From: Thermotoga sp. KOL6
GTDB taxonomy: Bacteria > Thermotogota > Thermotogae > Thermotogales > Thermotogaceae
Reading direction: 5' to 3'
Length of the DNA: 64,000 nucleotides
NCBI RefSeq assembly: GCF_002866025.1
Contig: NZ_LNDE01000001.1
Span: 310,001-374,000, forward strand
The notes under the pieces are model-generated. The model ran no database searches. It was given only the letters and a program-made list of their open reading frames with translations, and was not told the origin of the DNA. Below are positions 33,531 to 45,081 of the stretch, one piece after another. Position 1 is the first letter of the stretch. Each line of letters opens with the position of its first letter. The translations under genes and the position numbers were made by a program.

Positions 33531-34538
33531 ATGAAAAAATTCCTTCTCGCCTTGATTGTTGTAACGGCAACTATTCTCTTGGGAAAGGCAACACTTTACA
33601 TTTACAACTGGGCGGATTACATTCCCGAAGATGTCATCAAAGCTTTCGAAGAAAAGTACAACTGTCGTGTTGTCTACGACACGTACGCATCCAACGAAGA
33701 AATGTATGCAAAATTCAAAGCCGGTGGTGGTAGAGGATACGATCTTATCTTTCCCTCCGGAGATTATGTCTCGATAATGTCAAAAGAAGGAATGCTACAA
33801 AAAATCGACCTCTCGAAGATACCTAATTTCAAATACCTCGATAAGGATATCCTTTCGAAAACCACGTACGACCCGAATCATGAATACAGTGTTCCATACA
33901 TGATGGGATCAACGGTTGTGATAGTGAACAAGAAATACGTCAAAGAGTACGAAAAGTCGTGGTCTATATTCGAAAGAGAGGATCTCAGGGGAAGGATGAC
34001 TCTTCTCGATGACATGAGAGAAGTACTGGGAGCCGCTCTGAAGTACCTTGGATATTCGGTGAATACGAAGAATCCAAAAGAACTTGAAGAGGCGAAACAG
34101 GTTGTTCTCAAATGGAAAAAGAACATCGCGAAATTCGATGCCACCTCTTATGCTGACGGAATTGTAGCCGGAGAATATTGGGTAGTACACGGATACGCCG
34201 AGGATGTTTATCAAAGAATACCTGAAGGAGAAGAACAATACTTCGATTTCTTCATACCAAAAGAAGGGGGAACACTCTGGATAGACAACATGGTGATACC
34301 TAAGGGAGCCAAAAATGTGGAACTTGCATACAAATTTATCAATTTCATTCTCGACCCTGTAAACGCTGCAAAGATCGCTGATTACCTTGGCCTTCCTTCT
34401 CCCAACGTCGAAGCAAGAAAATATATGAAAACAGAACCGATTTATACTATAGAAGAACTCAAGAACTGTGAATTTATCGAAGATGTCGGAGAAGCCCTTG
34501 AACTCTACAATAAAATTTGGCTTGAAATCATCATGTGA
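33531..34538 (+). CDS. potD: Spermidine/putrescine ABC transporter, substrate-binding protein
   Basis: A 335-residue exported binding protein. Signal peptide MKKFLLALIVVTATILLGKA, then the PotD/PotF start LYIYNWADYIPEDVIKAFEEKY. Polyamine-site residues are suggested by YDLIFPSGDYVSIM, YMMGSTVV, DDMREVLGAAL and EGGTLWIDNMVIPKGAKN (PotD-like Trp/Asp). No lipobox Cys, so either soluble periplasmic or anchored by an uncleaved peptide. First gene of potDABC. Confidence 0.93.
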   Translation: MKKFLLALIVVTATILLGKATLYIYNWADYIPEDVIKAFEEKYNCRVVYDTYASNEEMYAKFKAGGGRGYDLIFPSGDYVSIMSKEGMLQKIDLSKIPNFKYLDKDILSKTTYDPNHEYSVPYMMGSTVVIVNKKYVKEYEKSWSIFEREDLRGRMTLLDDMREVLGAALKYLGYSVNTKNPKELEEAKQVVLKWKKNIAKFDATSYADGIVAGEYWVVHGYAEDVYQRIPEGEEQYFDFFIPKEGGTLWIDNMVIPKGAKNVELAYKFINFILDPVNAAKIADYLGLPSPNVEARKYMKTEPIYTIEELKNCEFIEDVGEALELYNKIWLEIIM

Positions 34539-34552
34539 TGGAGTGAAACGAA

Positions 34553-35659
34553 TTGGTTGGCGGGGAAGTTTCTATAAAAAACGTTGATAAGTTCTTCGAC
34601 GATTTCCATGTGTTGAAACACATTTCTCTTGACATAAAGAAAGGAGAATTTTACTCCATTCTTGGACCCTCAGGATGCGGGAAAACCACTTTGCTTCGTG
34701 TCATAGCAGGTTTTGAAGATGTGAAGAACGGAGATGTGCTACTGGATGGAAATTCAATCCTAGGCCTTCCTCCCAACAAGAGGCCCGTGAATATTATATT
34801 CCAAAATTACGCACTTTTTCCGCATCTTACAGTTTTCGAGAACATCGCTTTTCCTTTGAGACTGAAAAAGTTTTCCGAAAAAGAGATAAAGGAAAAAGTT
34901 GAAGAACTACTCTCGTTAATAAGAATGGAGGAACACGCTCAGAAGAGACCTTCTCAACTTTCAGGAGGTCAAAGACAAAGGGTAGCCATAGCGAGGGCCC
35001 TCGCAAACGAGCCGAGGGTCCTCCTTCTCGATGAACCGCTGAGTGCCCTGGATGCAAAATTGAGACAAGAGCTTCTTGTCGAGCTCGACAATCTTCATGA
35101 TAAAGTTGGTATAACCTTCATTTATGTGACCCACGATCAAACAGAAGCGATCAGTGTATCAGACAGGGTAGCACTTATGAACGAGGGTGAGATTGTTCAA
35201 GTGGGAACACCTTATGAAATCTACGAAAGCCCTGCCAACGTCTTTGCAGCAACGTTCATTGGTGAAACCAACCTCATGAAGGTCGAAGTGATCGGCTCTG
35301 AGGAAGAATATTACATAGTGAAAAGCCACGGTGTAGGGGAGTTTAAGTGTTACAGAGACAAAGAAGCCAACAAAGGTGATAAGATGATCATCACTCTCAG
35401 GCCGGAAAAGATCAGAATTTCGAAGAAGAGACCACAATATGGTGATACCCTCAACATCTTCCATGGAGTCGTCGAAGAGGAGATTTACATGGGTTATCAA
35501 ACCAAATACTTTGTTCGCCTAGATGAAGGTTATATTTTAAAAGTGTACAAACAGCATGCCAGATATATATTGGATGAACCCATCATAAAGTGGGAAGACG
35601 AGGTGTTCGTTAGTTGGGACCCAGATGATAGCTTTATCGTAGAGGTGCTGGAAGAATGA
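34553..35659 (+). CDS. potA: Spermidine/putrescine ABC transporter ATPase
   Basis: A 368-residue ABC ATPase with a C-terminal TOBE regulatory domain. Walker A GPSGCGKTT, Q-loop FQNYALFPHLTV, signature QLSGGQRQRVAIARAL, Walker B VLLLDEPLSALD, switch VTHDQTEA. TOBE region from about 250. TTG start with GGAGTG eight bases upstream. Overlaps potB by four bases. Confidence 0.95.
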   Translation: MVGGEVSIKNVDKFFDDFHVLKHISLDIKKGEFYSILGPSGCGKTTLLRVIAGFEDVKNGDVLLDGNSILGLPPNKRPVNIIFQNYALFPHLTVFENIAFPLRLKKFSEKEIKEKVEELLSLIRMEEHAQKRPSQLSGGQRQRVAIARALANEPRVLLLDEPLSALDAKLRQELLVELDNLHDKVGITFIYVTHDQTEAISVSDRVALMNEGEIVQVGTPYEIYESPANVFAATFIGETNLMKVEVIGSEEEYYIVKSHGVGEFKCYRDKEANKGDKMIITLRPEKIRISKKRPQYGDTLNIFHGVVEEEIYMGYQTKYFVRLDEGYILKVYKQHARYILDEPIIKWEDEVFVSWDPDDSFIVEVLEE

Positions 35660-36444
35660 AATATGCATACATTCTTTGGTTGATGATTTTGTTCATAATA
35701 CCCATTTCTATTATTTTCATTTTCAGCTTTTTGGAACCTCAGGTGTACGGCGGCGTTCGTTGGAGTTTTACTCTGGACGCTTACCGATATCTTCCACGGT
35801 ACTTGAACCTCATCTGGAGATCCATCTGGATTTCCGGGATTGCCACTCTCATCACACTCGTTGTGGCTGTTCCCGTCTCCTTTTACATAGCGAAGAGCCG
35901 TTTGAAAAACTTCCTTCTCCTCTTGACCGTTATTCCTTTCTGGACGAATTCCTTGATAAGAATATACGCTTGGAAAATCGTTCTTGGAAACAATGGAATA
36001 GTAAATCAACTTCTCGGTGCTCTCGGGGTGGGTCCCATTCAATTTCTCTACAATCCGTTTGCTGTCATTCTAGTGATTGTTTATACATACCTTCCATTTG
36101 CCATCTTACCACTCTACGCTTCCATGGAGAAGATCGATGATAGTATATTGGAAGCTTCATTGGACCTAGGTGCTAGTAAATCTATTACTTTCATGAAGGT
36201 TCTTCTACCGAACGTACGGACGGGACTCTTAACCGCTTTCATTTTCGTTTTCGTTCCCGCACTGGGATCCTACGCAATACCAGATCTCGTTGGTGGCGTG
36301 AACTCAAAAATGATAGGGAATGAAATCGTCAGGCAACTCATGAGTGTAAGGAATTGGCCAGTGGCTTCTGCGATGTCGAATCTGTTAACTCTGATAGCGT
36401 TGATGAGTATCGTCATCGTTATGAAAAGGAGAGAGAAAAGTTGA
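35656..36444 (+). CDS. potB: Spermidine/putrescine ABC transporter permease PotB
   Basis: A 262-residue inner-membrane permease with six helices and the EAA coupling loop EASLDLGASKSITFMKVLLPNV (read across residues 169-190) that contacts PotA. Overlaps potA by four bases. The potC start codon overlaps its stop (TTGA). Confidence 0.94.
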   Translation: MKYAYILWLMILFIIPISIIFIFSFLEPQVYGGVRWSFTLDAYRYLPRYLNLIWRSIWISGIATLITLVVAVPVSFYIAKSRLKNFLLLLTVIPFWTNSLIRIYAWKIVLGNNGIVNQLLGALGVGPIQFLYNPFAVILVIVYTYLPFAILPLYASMEKIDDSILEASLDLGASKSITFMKVLLPNVRTGLLTAFIFVFVPALGSYAIPDLVGGVNSKMIGNEIVRQLMSVRNWPVASAMSNLLTLIALMSIVIVMKRREKS

Positions 36445-37211
36445 GGCCAGGTAATTTCATTAAAACCGTTGTTATACTGACGATGATATTCTTTTATCTT
36501 CCACTTTTCATCGTGGTTCTAATGTCTTTCAACTCCGCCAAATCACCTGTGTGGAGCGGGTTCACTTTGACATGGTACATAAAGCTTTTCACACGAGAGT
36601 ACTCGGTGTGGAATGCTTTCAAGAATTCTTTGATCGTCGCCATCATTTCGAGCACAATAGCAACCATCATCGGTTCCGTCACAGCCGTTGAACTTTATTG
36701 GAAAAAGACAAAACTCGAGAGTGCTCTCTGGTTCCTCACTTACTTACCCTTCGTGGTTCCTGATGTGATAATAGGAATTTCCCTTCTTTTGTTGTTTTCG
36801 ACTATGAAAATTCAACTTGGACTCTTCACAATCATTCTTGCACACATAACTTTCTCCATTCCTTACACGATGATGGTTGTTTACTCAAGACTTCAAGATT
36901 TCGATAGAAACATTATAGAAGCAGCTTACGATCTCGGAAGTACAGACCTCCAAGTTTTCTACAAAGTGATAATTCCCAATCTTTTACCAGGCATATTCGC
37001 TGCCTTTCTGCTCGCCTTCACGCTATCCATTGATGATTTTGTTATCACCTTTTTCGTGGCGGGACCGGGTTCGACCACGCTCCCGATACAGATATACTCC
37101 ATGATAAGGTTTGGCATTTCTCCCACAGTTAACGCCATATCGACCTTCATGATTCTCGGGACGATCTTTCTGGGGCTAGTTCTCAGAAGGTTCATAAGAT
37201 ATGTCTTCTGA
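36441..37211 (+). CDS. potC: Spermidine/putrescine ABC transporter permease PotC
   Basis: A 256-residue permease with six helices and the EAA loop EAAYDLGSTDLQVFYKVIIP (about 170-190). TTG at 36441 is chosen: AAGGAGAG lies about eight bases upstream and the protein then begins just before helix 1. An upstream ATG at 36354 would add 29 residues read from potB sequence. Last gene of potDABC. Confidence 0.93.
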   Translation: MRPGNFIKTVVILTMIFFYLPLFIVVLMSFNSAKSPVWSGFTLTWYIKLFTREYSVWNAFKNSLIVAIISSTIATIIGSVTAVELYWKKTKLESALWFLTYLPFVVPDVIIGISLLLLFSTMKIQLGLFTIILAHITFSIPYTMMVVYSRLQDFDRNIIEAAYDLGSTDLQVFYKVIIPNLLPGIFAAFLLAFTLSIDDFVITFFVAGPGSTTLPIQIYSMIRFGISPTVNAISTFMILGTIFLGLVLRRFIRYVF

Positions 37212-37214
37212 TAG

Positions 37215-38516
<1,302 letters not shown>

Positions 38517-39185
38517 ATGCCTCATCTTTTCTATGGAGTCGTCGAAGGAAATCGGATGTTGTTCGATGAAAGAGAAGCACATCACATGAGGGTCGTTCGT
38601 CTCAAGGAAGGTGACACGATCGAGACAACAGACGGGGAAGGATTTTCATACCTGTGTGTCATTGAAAGACTGAAAAAAGATGGAGCAATTGGCACAATAT
38701 TGAAATCAGAAAAAAAGGAAGAAGAATCTCTCGAAAAGTTAAAAGTGATGGTTCCTATTGGACGATGGGAGAGAACACGACTTCTAATAGAAAAATGTGT
38801 GGAATTAGGTGTAGATAGTATTCTACTTCACAAATTTCAGAGATCACAACATGATCCCAATATAGAAAAAGCGAAAATCGTAGTCAGGGAAGCTGCCAAG
38901 CAATGCAGGAGGTATCTTTTCCCAGAGATAGAAATTATGAAGGAACTGAGCTTTTCAGGGAAAACCATAACACTCGACTTGTACGCCCAGAAAAGTTTAC
39001 TCGAGGTAGATCCAGAGGGAGATTTAACGATAGTAGTAGGACCGGAAGGTGGTTTCTCTGAAGAAGAAAGAAAGATCTTGATGTCGAAGACGACAATGAT
39101 AAATCTCGGGAGAAAGATACTCAGATTTGAAACAGCTGCCATTTTAACGGTAGGGTATATTGCTCTAAAAAAACACAAAATCTGA
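38517..39185 (+). CDS. rsmE: 16S rRNA m3U1498 methyltransferase RsmE
   Basis: A 222-residue SPOUT methyltransferase. N-terminal PUA-like domain (HHMRVVRLKEGD), C-terminal trefoil knot with VGPEGGFSEEE and LGRKILRFETAAILTVGYIAL. Dimeric in family members; methylates U1498 in the decoding region of 16S rRNA. ATG directly abuts the serS stop. Confidence 0.95.
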   Translation: MPHLFYGVVEGNRMLFDEREAHHMRVVRLKEGDTIETTDGEGFSYLCVIERLKKDGAIGTILKSEKKEEESLEKLKVMVPIGRWERTRLLIEKCVELGVDSILLHKFQRSQHDPNIEKAKIVVREAAKQCRRYLFPEIEIMKELSFSGKTITLDLYAQKSLLEVDPEGDLTIVVGPEGGFSEEERKILMSKTTMINLGRKILRFETAAILTVGYIALKKHKI

Positions 39186-39200
39186 ACGGAGGTGTTCAAC

Positions 39201-39590
39201 ATGAAAAAAGGAGAAAAGATGTTCTCGTTTGTGAAATATGAAAAGGAATTGATCGAAGATTACAGAAAGAAACTCCACGATGTGAAGAGAAGTGACGAAG
39301 TTGGAGATGTCTTCATCGAGTTCACCCTGAGATTTCTGGAAAAAGTTCTAGAAGATTTCAAAATAGAAGATTACACTGAGGACATCACCTTTGATCCAGA
39401 GAATAATAGATACATTCTGAGTGAAAGACTCAAAGAAAGAATAGGAAGAGAACTCCTTGAAAAGAGTGACCTTCCAGCTATAATACAACGCTTCTGTGAA
39501 ACAGCAACACACAGATGGAGACAGTTGAAAGCAGATGAAGAAAAAACTGATTTCTTCAAAAGACCTGGCCACGAGGTGGGAAGAGAGTAA
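39201..39590 (+). CDS. Conserved hypothetical acidic helical protein
   Basis: A 129-residue soluble, charged protein with no recognised domain. ATG at 39201 is six bases after GGAGGTG. Visible: FSFVKYEKELIEDYRKKLHDVKRSDEVGDVFIEFTLRFL-like amphipathic helices, then a C-terminal LLEKSDLPAIIQRF segment. It sits between rsmE and a Nudix gene (start one base after its stop). Position suggests co-expression with housekeeping genes; no function is proposed. Confidence 0.75.
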   Translation: MKKGEKMFSFVKYEKELIEDYRKKLHDVKRSDEVGDVFIEFTLRFLEKVLEDFKIEDYTEDITFDPENNRYILSERLKERIGRELLEKSDLPAIIQRFCETATHRWRQLKADEEKTDFFKRPGHEVGRE

Positions 39591-40190
39591 ATGAAGGACG
39601 AAAAAATATTGGTTGTTAAAACAGAGGATGTGTTCAGAGAGTTTGGTAAGTTTGAAGGATTTTTAAAGGTCGATTTGGAGGAATTTCTGCGTTTTGTGAA
39701 ACACTTTGGATTCTTCAGAAACAGATCTGAAGCAGAATATGACGAGACAACAAAACAGATCATACCTTACGTAGTCATATTGGATGGTGATAGAGTTCTT
39801 CTCACCAAAAGAACAACGAGACAGACAGAAAGAAGACTACATAATCTGTATTCGCTTGGAATAGGAGGACACATTCGCAAGGAAGATGGGGAAAACCCAG
39901 AAGAAGCTTTTCTAAAAGGTTTAGAAAGAGAGATAAACGAAGAAGTCGATGTGAGACTAAAAACTTTGGTTTTCCTTGGTTTGATCAACTCATCCGCCAG
40001 TGAAGTGAGCAGGGTACACCTTGGAGCTCTTTTCATAGGAGAAGGAAGGTTCCTCACAATAAGAGAAAAGGATCTGTTCGAATGGGAGCTTGTGAAACTC
40101 AGCGACTTGGAAAAGTATTTGGGAGTGATGGAAGGTTGGTCAAAGATAGCAGCGAGAGTTTTGTTGAACTTATCTCCTACGCAAAAATAA
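39591..40190 (+). CDS. Nudix hydrolase family protein
   Basis: A 199-residue protein with a Nudix fold in residues about 60-190. The Nudix box is recognisable: [16 protein letters not shown]...[11 protein letters not shown] (catalytic REINEE). The N-terminal 55 residues form an extra domain ([18 protein letters not shown]). Substrate not predictable, a nucleoside diphosphate derivative in the family. Its last 55 bases overlap ispE. Confidence 0.88.
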   Translation: MKDEKILVVKTEDVFREFGKFEGFLKVDLEEFLRFVKHFGFFRNRSEAEYDETTKQIIPYVVILDGDRVLLTKRTTRQTERRLHNLYSLGIGGHIRKEDGENPEEAFLKGLEREINEEVDVRLKTLVFLGLINSSASEVSRVHLGALFIGEGRFLTIREKDLFEWELVKLSDLEKYLGVMEGWSKIAARVLLNLSPTQK

Positions 40191-40951
40191 ATCTTTATCT
40201 CGATGTTTTAAGCAAGCGTTCAGACGGTTATCATGATATACTTGGACTCTTTCAAACCATATCTCTTCACGACACACTTATGGTAAAGATCTGTGAAGAG
40301 GGTTTTGTTCTAAAAAGCAACGTGGAACTTCCAGAAGACAACACACTCAGAAAATCTTACGAAATTTTCAAAGAACAAACAAACAAAAATTTTGGTCTTG
40401 AAATCCTGCTTGAAAAGAGAATCCCAATGGGATCGGGACTTGGAGGTGGCAGTTCCAATGCAGCCGTCCTTCTGAAATATCTCGGCAAGATCTTCAATGT
40501 ATCGTCCGAAAATCTCCGCGAAATAGCCATAAAAGTTGGAAGCGATGTACCTTTTTTTCTTTACGGTGGTACAGCAATTGTGCGAGGAAAAGGAGAAATT
40601 GTTGAAAAAGTTGAAGATATTTCCGGATATTCCGTAGATCTCCTCTTCCCAAATGTACATTCTTCCACAAAGGAAATGTACGATTCTCTCACCATCGAGA
40701 TGTACAAAAAAGGTCCGAACAATCTGACAGAGCTTCACAAGGCTTACCTTGAAAGGGATTACGAAACGATAAGAAAGCTTTCTTATAACGTTTTTGAAGA
40801 AGTATTCTTAAAAAAACATCCCTACATAAAAGAGAGGGTTGAAACTTTTGGGAGAGATGCCATTCTAAAAATGATGACAGGAAGTGGGAGTACTTTCTTC
40901 GCCTTGTATCCGTCCGATCGAGGAGATTATTCTTTCGTAGGAGGTGTTTAA
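40136..40951 (+). CDS. ispE: 4-diphosphocytidyl-2-C-methyl-D-erythritol kinase
   Basis: A 271-residue GHMP kinase of the MEP isoprenoid pathway. Motifs: [12 protein letters not shown] near the start, [14 protein letters not shown] for ATP binding, and [17 protein letters not shown] at 40136 has GGAGTGATGGAAGG upstream and gives the T. maritima length; the ATG at 40082 would add 18 residues from the Nudix gene. The ispD gene of the same pathway begins at 63489. Confidence 0.94.
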   Translation: MVKDSSESFVELISYAKINLYLDVLSKRSDGYHDILGLFQTISLHDTLMVKICEEGFVLKSNVELPEDNTLRKSYEIFKEQTNKNFGLEILLEKRIPMGSGLGGGSSNAAVLLKYLGKIFNVSSENLREIAIKVGSDVPFFLYGGTAIVRGKGEIVEKVEDISGYSVDLLFPNVHSSTKEMYDSLTIEMYKKGPNNLTELHKAYLERDYETIRKLSYNVFEEVFLKKHPYIKERVETFGRDAILKMMTGSGSTFFALYPSDRGDYSFVGGV

Positions 40952-40952
40952 A

Positions 40953-41465
40953 TTGGACCTGAAACAATTCATCAGAGATATCCCTGATTTTCCCCAGAAA
41001 GGTATTATATTCCGAGATATCACACCGCTTTTAAAAAACAACGAAGCTTTCAAAGAAGCGATCGACAGACTGTGCGATCTTGTCTCAGAAGAGGAATTCG
41101 AGCTGGTAGTTGCTCCAGAAGCGAGAGGATTCATAATCGGATCCGCCATGGCTTACAAATTGGGAAAAGGTTTCGTCCCTGTGAGAAAACCTGGGAAACT
41201 TCCATACAAAACGGTATACGAGGAATATCAACTCGAATATGGTACCGAGCAATTACACATACACGAAGATGCTATAGAAAGAGGACAAAGAATACTGATA
41301 GTTGACGATGTCCTTGCCACCGGAGGAACAGCAGAAGCGCTCATAAGACTTGTTAAGAAGTTAGGAGGAGAAGTTGCCGCTCTCACATTTTTGGTGGAAC
41401 TTTCTTATCTGGAACCTAGAAAAAGACTGGAAGGTTACAATCTCAAAACATTAATCGTTTACTGA
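40953..41465 (+). CDS. apt: Adenine phosphoribosyltransferase
   Basis: A 170-residue purine salvage enzyme converting adenine and PRPP to AMP. PRPP loop [17 protein letters not shown] (about 112-128), hood residues FRDITPLL, and substrate loop [16 protein letters not shown] at 40953 is six bases after AGGAGGTG and begins the canonical [18 protein letters not shown]; one base separates it from the ispE stop. Confidence 0.96.
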   Translation: MDLKQFIRDIPDFPQKGIIFRDITPLLKNNEAFKEAIDRLCDLVSEEEFELVVAPEARGFIIGSAMAYKLGKGFVPVRKPGKLPYKTVYEEYQLEYGTEQLHIHEDAIERGQRILIVDDVLATGGTAEALIRLVKKLGGEVAALTFLVELSYLEPRKRLEGYNLKTLIVY

Positions 41466-41476
41466 GGGGTGGAACA

Positions 41477-42819
41477 ATGGCATTGAAGTTTGATTTTTCC
41501 AACCTTTTTGAACCTAACGTTTCTGATGGACTGACGGAGAAGGATATAAACGACGTCGAGGAAAAAGTATTGGAAGCTGTTGAAAATTTCTCCGAGAACA
41601 CACCAGATTTTGCAAAATTAGAAAGGAGATGGATTGATTCTGTAAAAGAATTGGAAGACTGGATTGTAAACTTTGATACAGTAGTTGTTCTGGGCATAGG
41701 TGGTTCTGGTCTCGGGAATCTGGCCTTGCATTACTCGTTGAGGCCTTTGAACTGGAATGAAATGACAAAAGAAGAGAGGAATGGCTACGCAAGAGTTTTC
41801 GTGGTGGACAACGTCGATCCAGATTTTGTGTCATCCATACTAGAAAGAATAGATTTGAAAATGACCCTGTTCAACGTAATCTCAAAATCTGGCTCCACCG
41901 CAGAAGTCATGGCGAACTACTCCATAGCGAGAGGTATTTTGGAAGCGTACGGACTCGATCCCAGAGAACACATACTGGTCACAACCGATCCGGAGAAAGG
42001 TTTCCTTAGAAAGATCGTGAAGGAAGAAGGCTTCAGAAGTCTGGAGATTCCACCAGGAGTCGGAGGAAGGTTCAGCGTTTTAACACCCGTGGGCTTGCTT
42101 TCAGCTATGGCAGAAGGTATCGACATTGAAGAGCTACATGAAGGTGCTGGGGATGCTTTTGAGAAAAGCATGGAAAAGGATGTGTTCAAAAATCCCAGTG
42201 CTATGATCGCTCTCACACATTACCTTTATCTGAAGAAAGGTAAAAACATTTCCGTCATGATGGCTTACTCCAACAGGCTCACCTATCTTGTCGACTGGTA
42301 CAGACAGCTATGGGCCGAGAGCCTGGGAAAGAGATGCAATCTGAAAGGCGAAGAGATTTTTACAGGACAAACTCCCGTGAAAGCGATAGGCGCAACTGAT
42401 CAACATTCACAAATTCAGCTTTACAACGAAGGCCCAAACGATAAAGTGATAACCTTTTTGAGAGTTGAGAAATTTGATAGAGAGATAACCATACCTGAAA
42501 CTGGAAGAGAAGAAATTTCTTACCTTTCAAGAAAACGACTCTCCGATCTTCTCCTAGCGGAGCAGACGGGAACGGAGGAATCGTTGAGAGAGAACGGAAG
42601 GCCCAACATGAAAGTCGTTTTTGACAAACTCACGCCCTACAACGTTGGACAATTCTTCGCTTATTACGAAGCAGCTACTGCTTTCATGGGGTACCTCCTC
42701 AATATCAATCCGTTTGATCAGCCTGGAGTTGAACTCGGAAAGAAAATCACATTCGCTCTCATGGGAAGGGAAGGTTATGAATATAAAGTTAAGGAAAAGT
42801 CCAAGAAGGTGATCATAGA

Positions 42820-42823
<4 letters not shown>
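41477..42823 (+). CDS. pgi: Glucose-6-phosphate isomerase
   Basis: A 448-residue glycolytic/gluconeogenic isomerase. SIS-type sugar-phosphate site [14 protein letters not shown] (about 72) and [13 protein letters not shown], and catalytic Glu/His in [18 protein letters not shown]. The shorter length is normal for the bacterial (Bacillus-type) PGI. Ribosome site GAGGGGTGG. Overlaps the next gene by four bases. Confidence 0.96.
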
Positions 42824-44091
<1,268 letters not shown>

Positions 44092-44101
<10 letters not shown>

Positions 44102-44871
44102 GAGCCTGGGAGTATTACGATAGAGTAGCAGAAAAATACGACTCCATGTACGACAATCCAAGATGGCATCTCTACCATGAGCTCCTTCAATGTTTTTTAA
44201 AAGAACATTTGAAGGAACCGTGTAAAATTCTCGATCTTGGAGGTGGTACCGGCAGATGGAGCCTGTTTTTCCAAAACAGAAGATTTGACGTGGTAATGGT
44301 CGATCCATCGGAAAAGATGTTGAAAGTTGCCAAAGAAAAAGGAGTCAAAAATGTTATCAAAGCACGTGCTGAGTCGTTACCTTTTCCCTCTGAATCTTTC
44401 GATGGCGTGCTTGCTTTGGGTGACGTCCTCAGTTACGTTGAAAACAGAGACAAAGCATTCTCAGAAGTGAGAAGAGTTCTCAAACCAAAAGGTGTACTAG
44501 TGGCAATGGTCGATAACTTTTACACCTTTCTTCAACAAATTGTGGAAACAAATGGCTGGAATTGGATTCACCGCTTTGTAAGCACTCAAACGATCGAGAT
44601 AGGAGATGTTGCGTTTTCTTTCAGATCTTATGCCTTCAAGCCGGAAGATTTTGAAGCTTTGGAAGGATTCGACATGGTGGATATTCGAGGAATCGGGGTG
44701 TTTAACTACACAGAAACACAAATTGAGAAGAATCGAGACATTATCATAGAACTGGAGAAAAAATTCTCAAAGGATGAACACATTTTATGGAAGGCTGAGC
44801 ACATTTTCTTCGTACTAAGAAAGAAAGAGGAGCCGTTAGGCCCCTCAACTGGTGGGTGCGGCAGGGATTGA
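44092..44871 (+). CDS. SAM-dependent class I methyltransferase
   Basis: A 259-residue methyltransferase of the UbiE/Methyltransf_11 type: ILDLGGGTGRWSLFF (motif I), VVMVDPSEKML, ARAESLPFPSESFDGVLALGDVLSYV (split) and VRRVLKPKGVLV. Substrate unknown. RsmD ends within its first codons. The last residues (EPLGPSTGGCGRD) are read through the hairpin and the last 22 bases of the convergent tRNA-Val gene, so the functional protein probably ends near FVLRKKE. Confidence 0.87.
44830..44849 (-). terminator. Terminator of tRNA-Val, inside a convergent CDS
   Basis: Imperfect 8-bp stem GAGGGGCC/GGCTCCTC read on the minus strand with loop TAAC, followed by TTTCTTTCTT. It overlaps the coding end of the methyltransferase gene. 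Confidence 0.6.
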
Positions 44872-44924
44872 ACCTGCGACCTCTTCCTCGTCAAGGAAGC
44901 GCTCTCCCACTGAGCTACGCACCC
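44850..44924 (-). tRNA. tRNA-Val (GAC)
   Basis: A 75-nt cloverleaf with acceptor GGGTGCG/CGCACCC, anticodon loop TTGACGA (anticodon GAC), T-arm GGTTCAATCC and encoded CCA (complement of 44850-44852). It marks one edge of the accessory block. Confidence 0.95.
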
Positions 44925-44938
44925 ATCACCGTTCAATA

Positions 44939-44967
44939 ATGATACCACAGTCGAACGATGACGTCAA
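44939..44967 (-). promoter_or_regulatory. Promoter of tRNA-Val
   Basis: Minus strand -35 TTGACG (complement of 44962-44967), 17-bp spacer, and -10 TATCAT (complement of 44939-44944) in an extended TGGTATCAT; ends 14 bases before the tRNA. Confidence 0.8.
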
Positions 44968-45081
44968 GACGCAAAAGTGTTTTGAAAACAGAGATAAATT
45001 AGCAGCGAGTGACATAAAAGTGAGAACAATCTCATAGAGAAAAACCCTTGTGTTATCAAAAAAATCTCAAGACCTTAAAAC

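Noticed and set aside
36354-36440. potC start at ATG 36354
   Set aside because: Would overlap potB by 91 bases and add residues unlike a permease N-terminus; TTG 36441 fits the ribosome site.
40082-40135. Longer N-terminus for ispE from ATG 40082
   Set aside because: The 18 extra residues come from Nudix coding sequence; TTG at 40136 has the ribosome site and matches family length.
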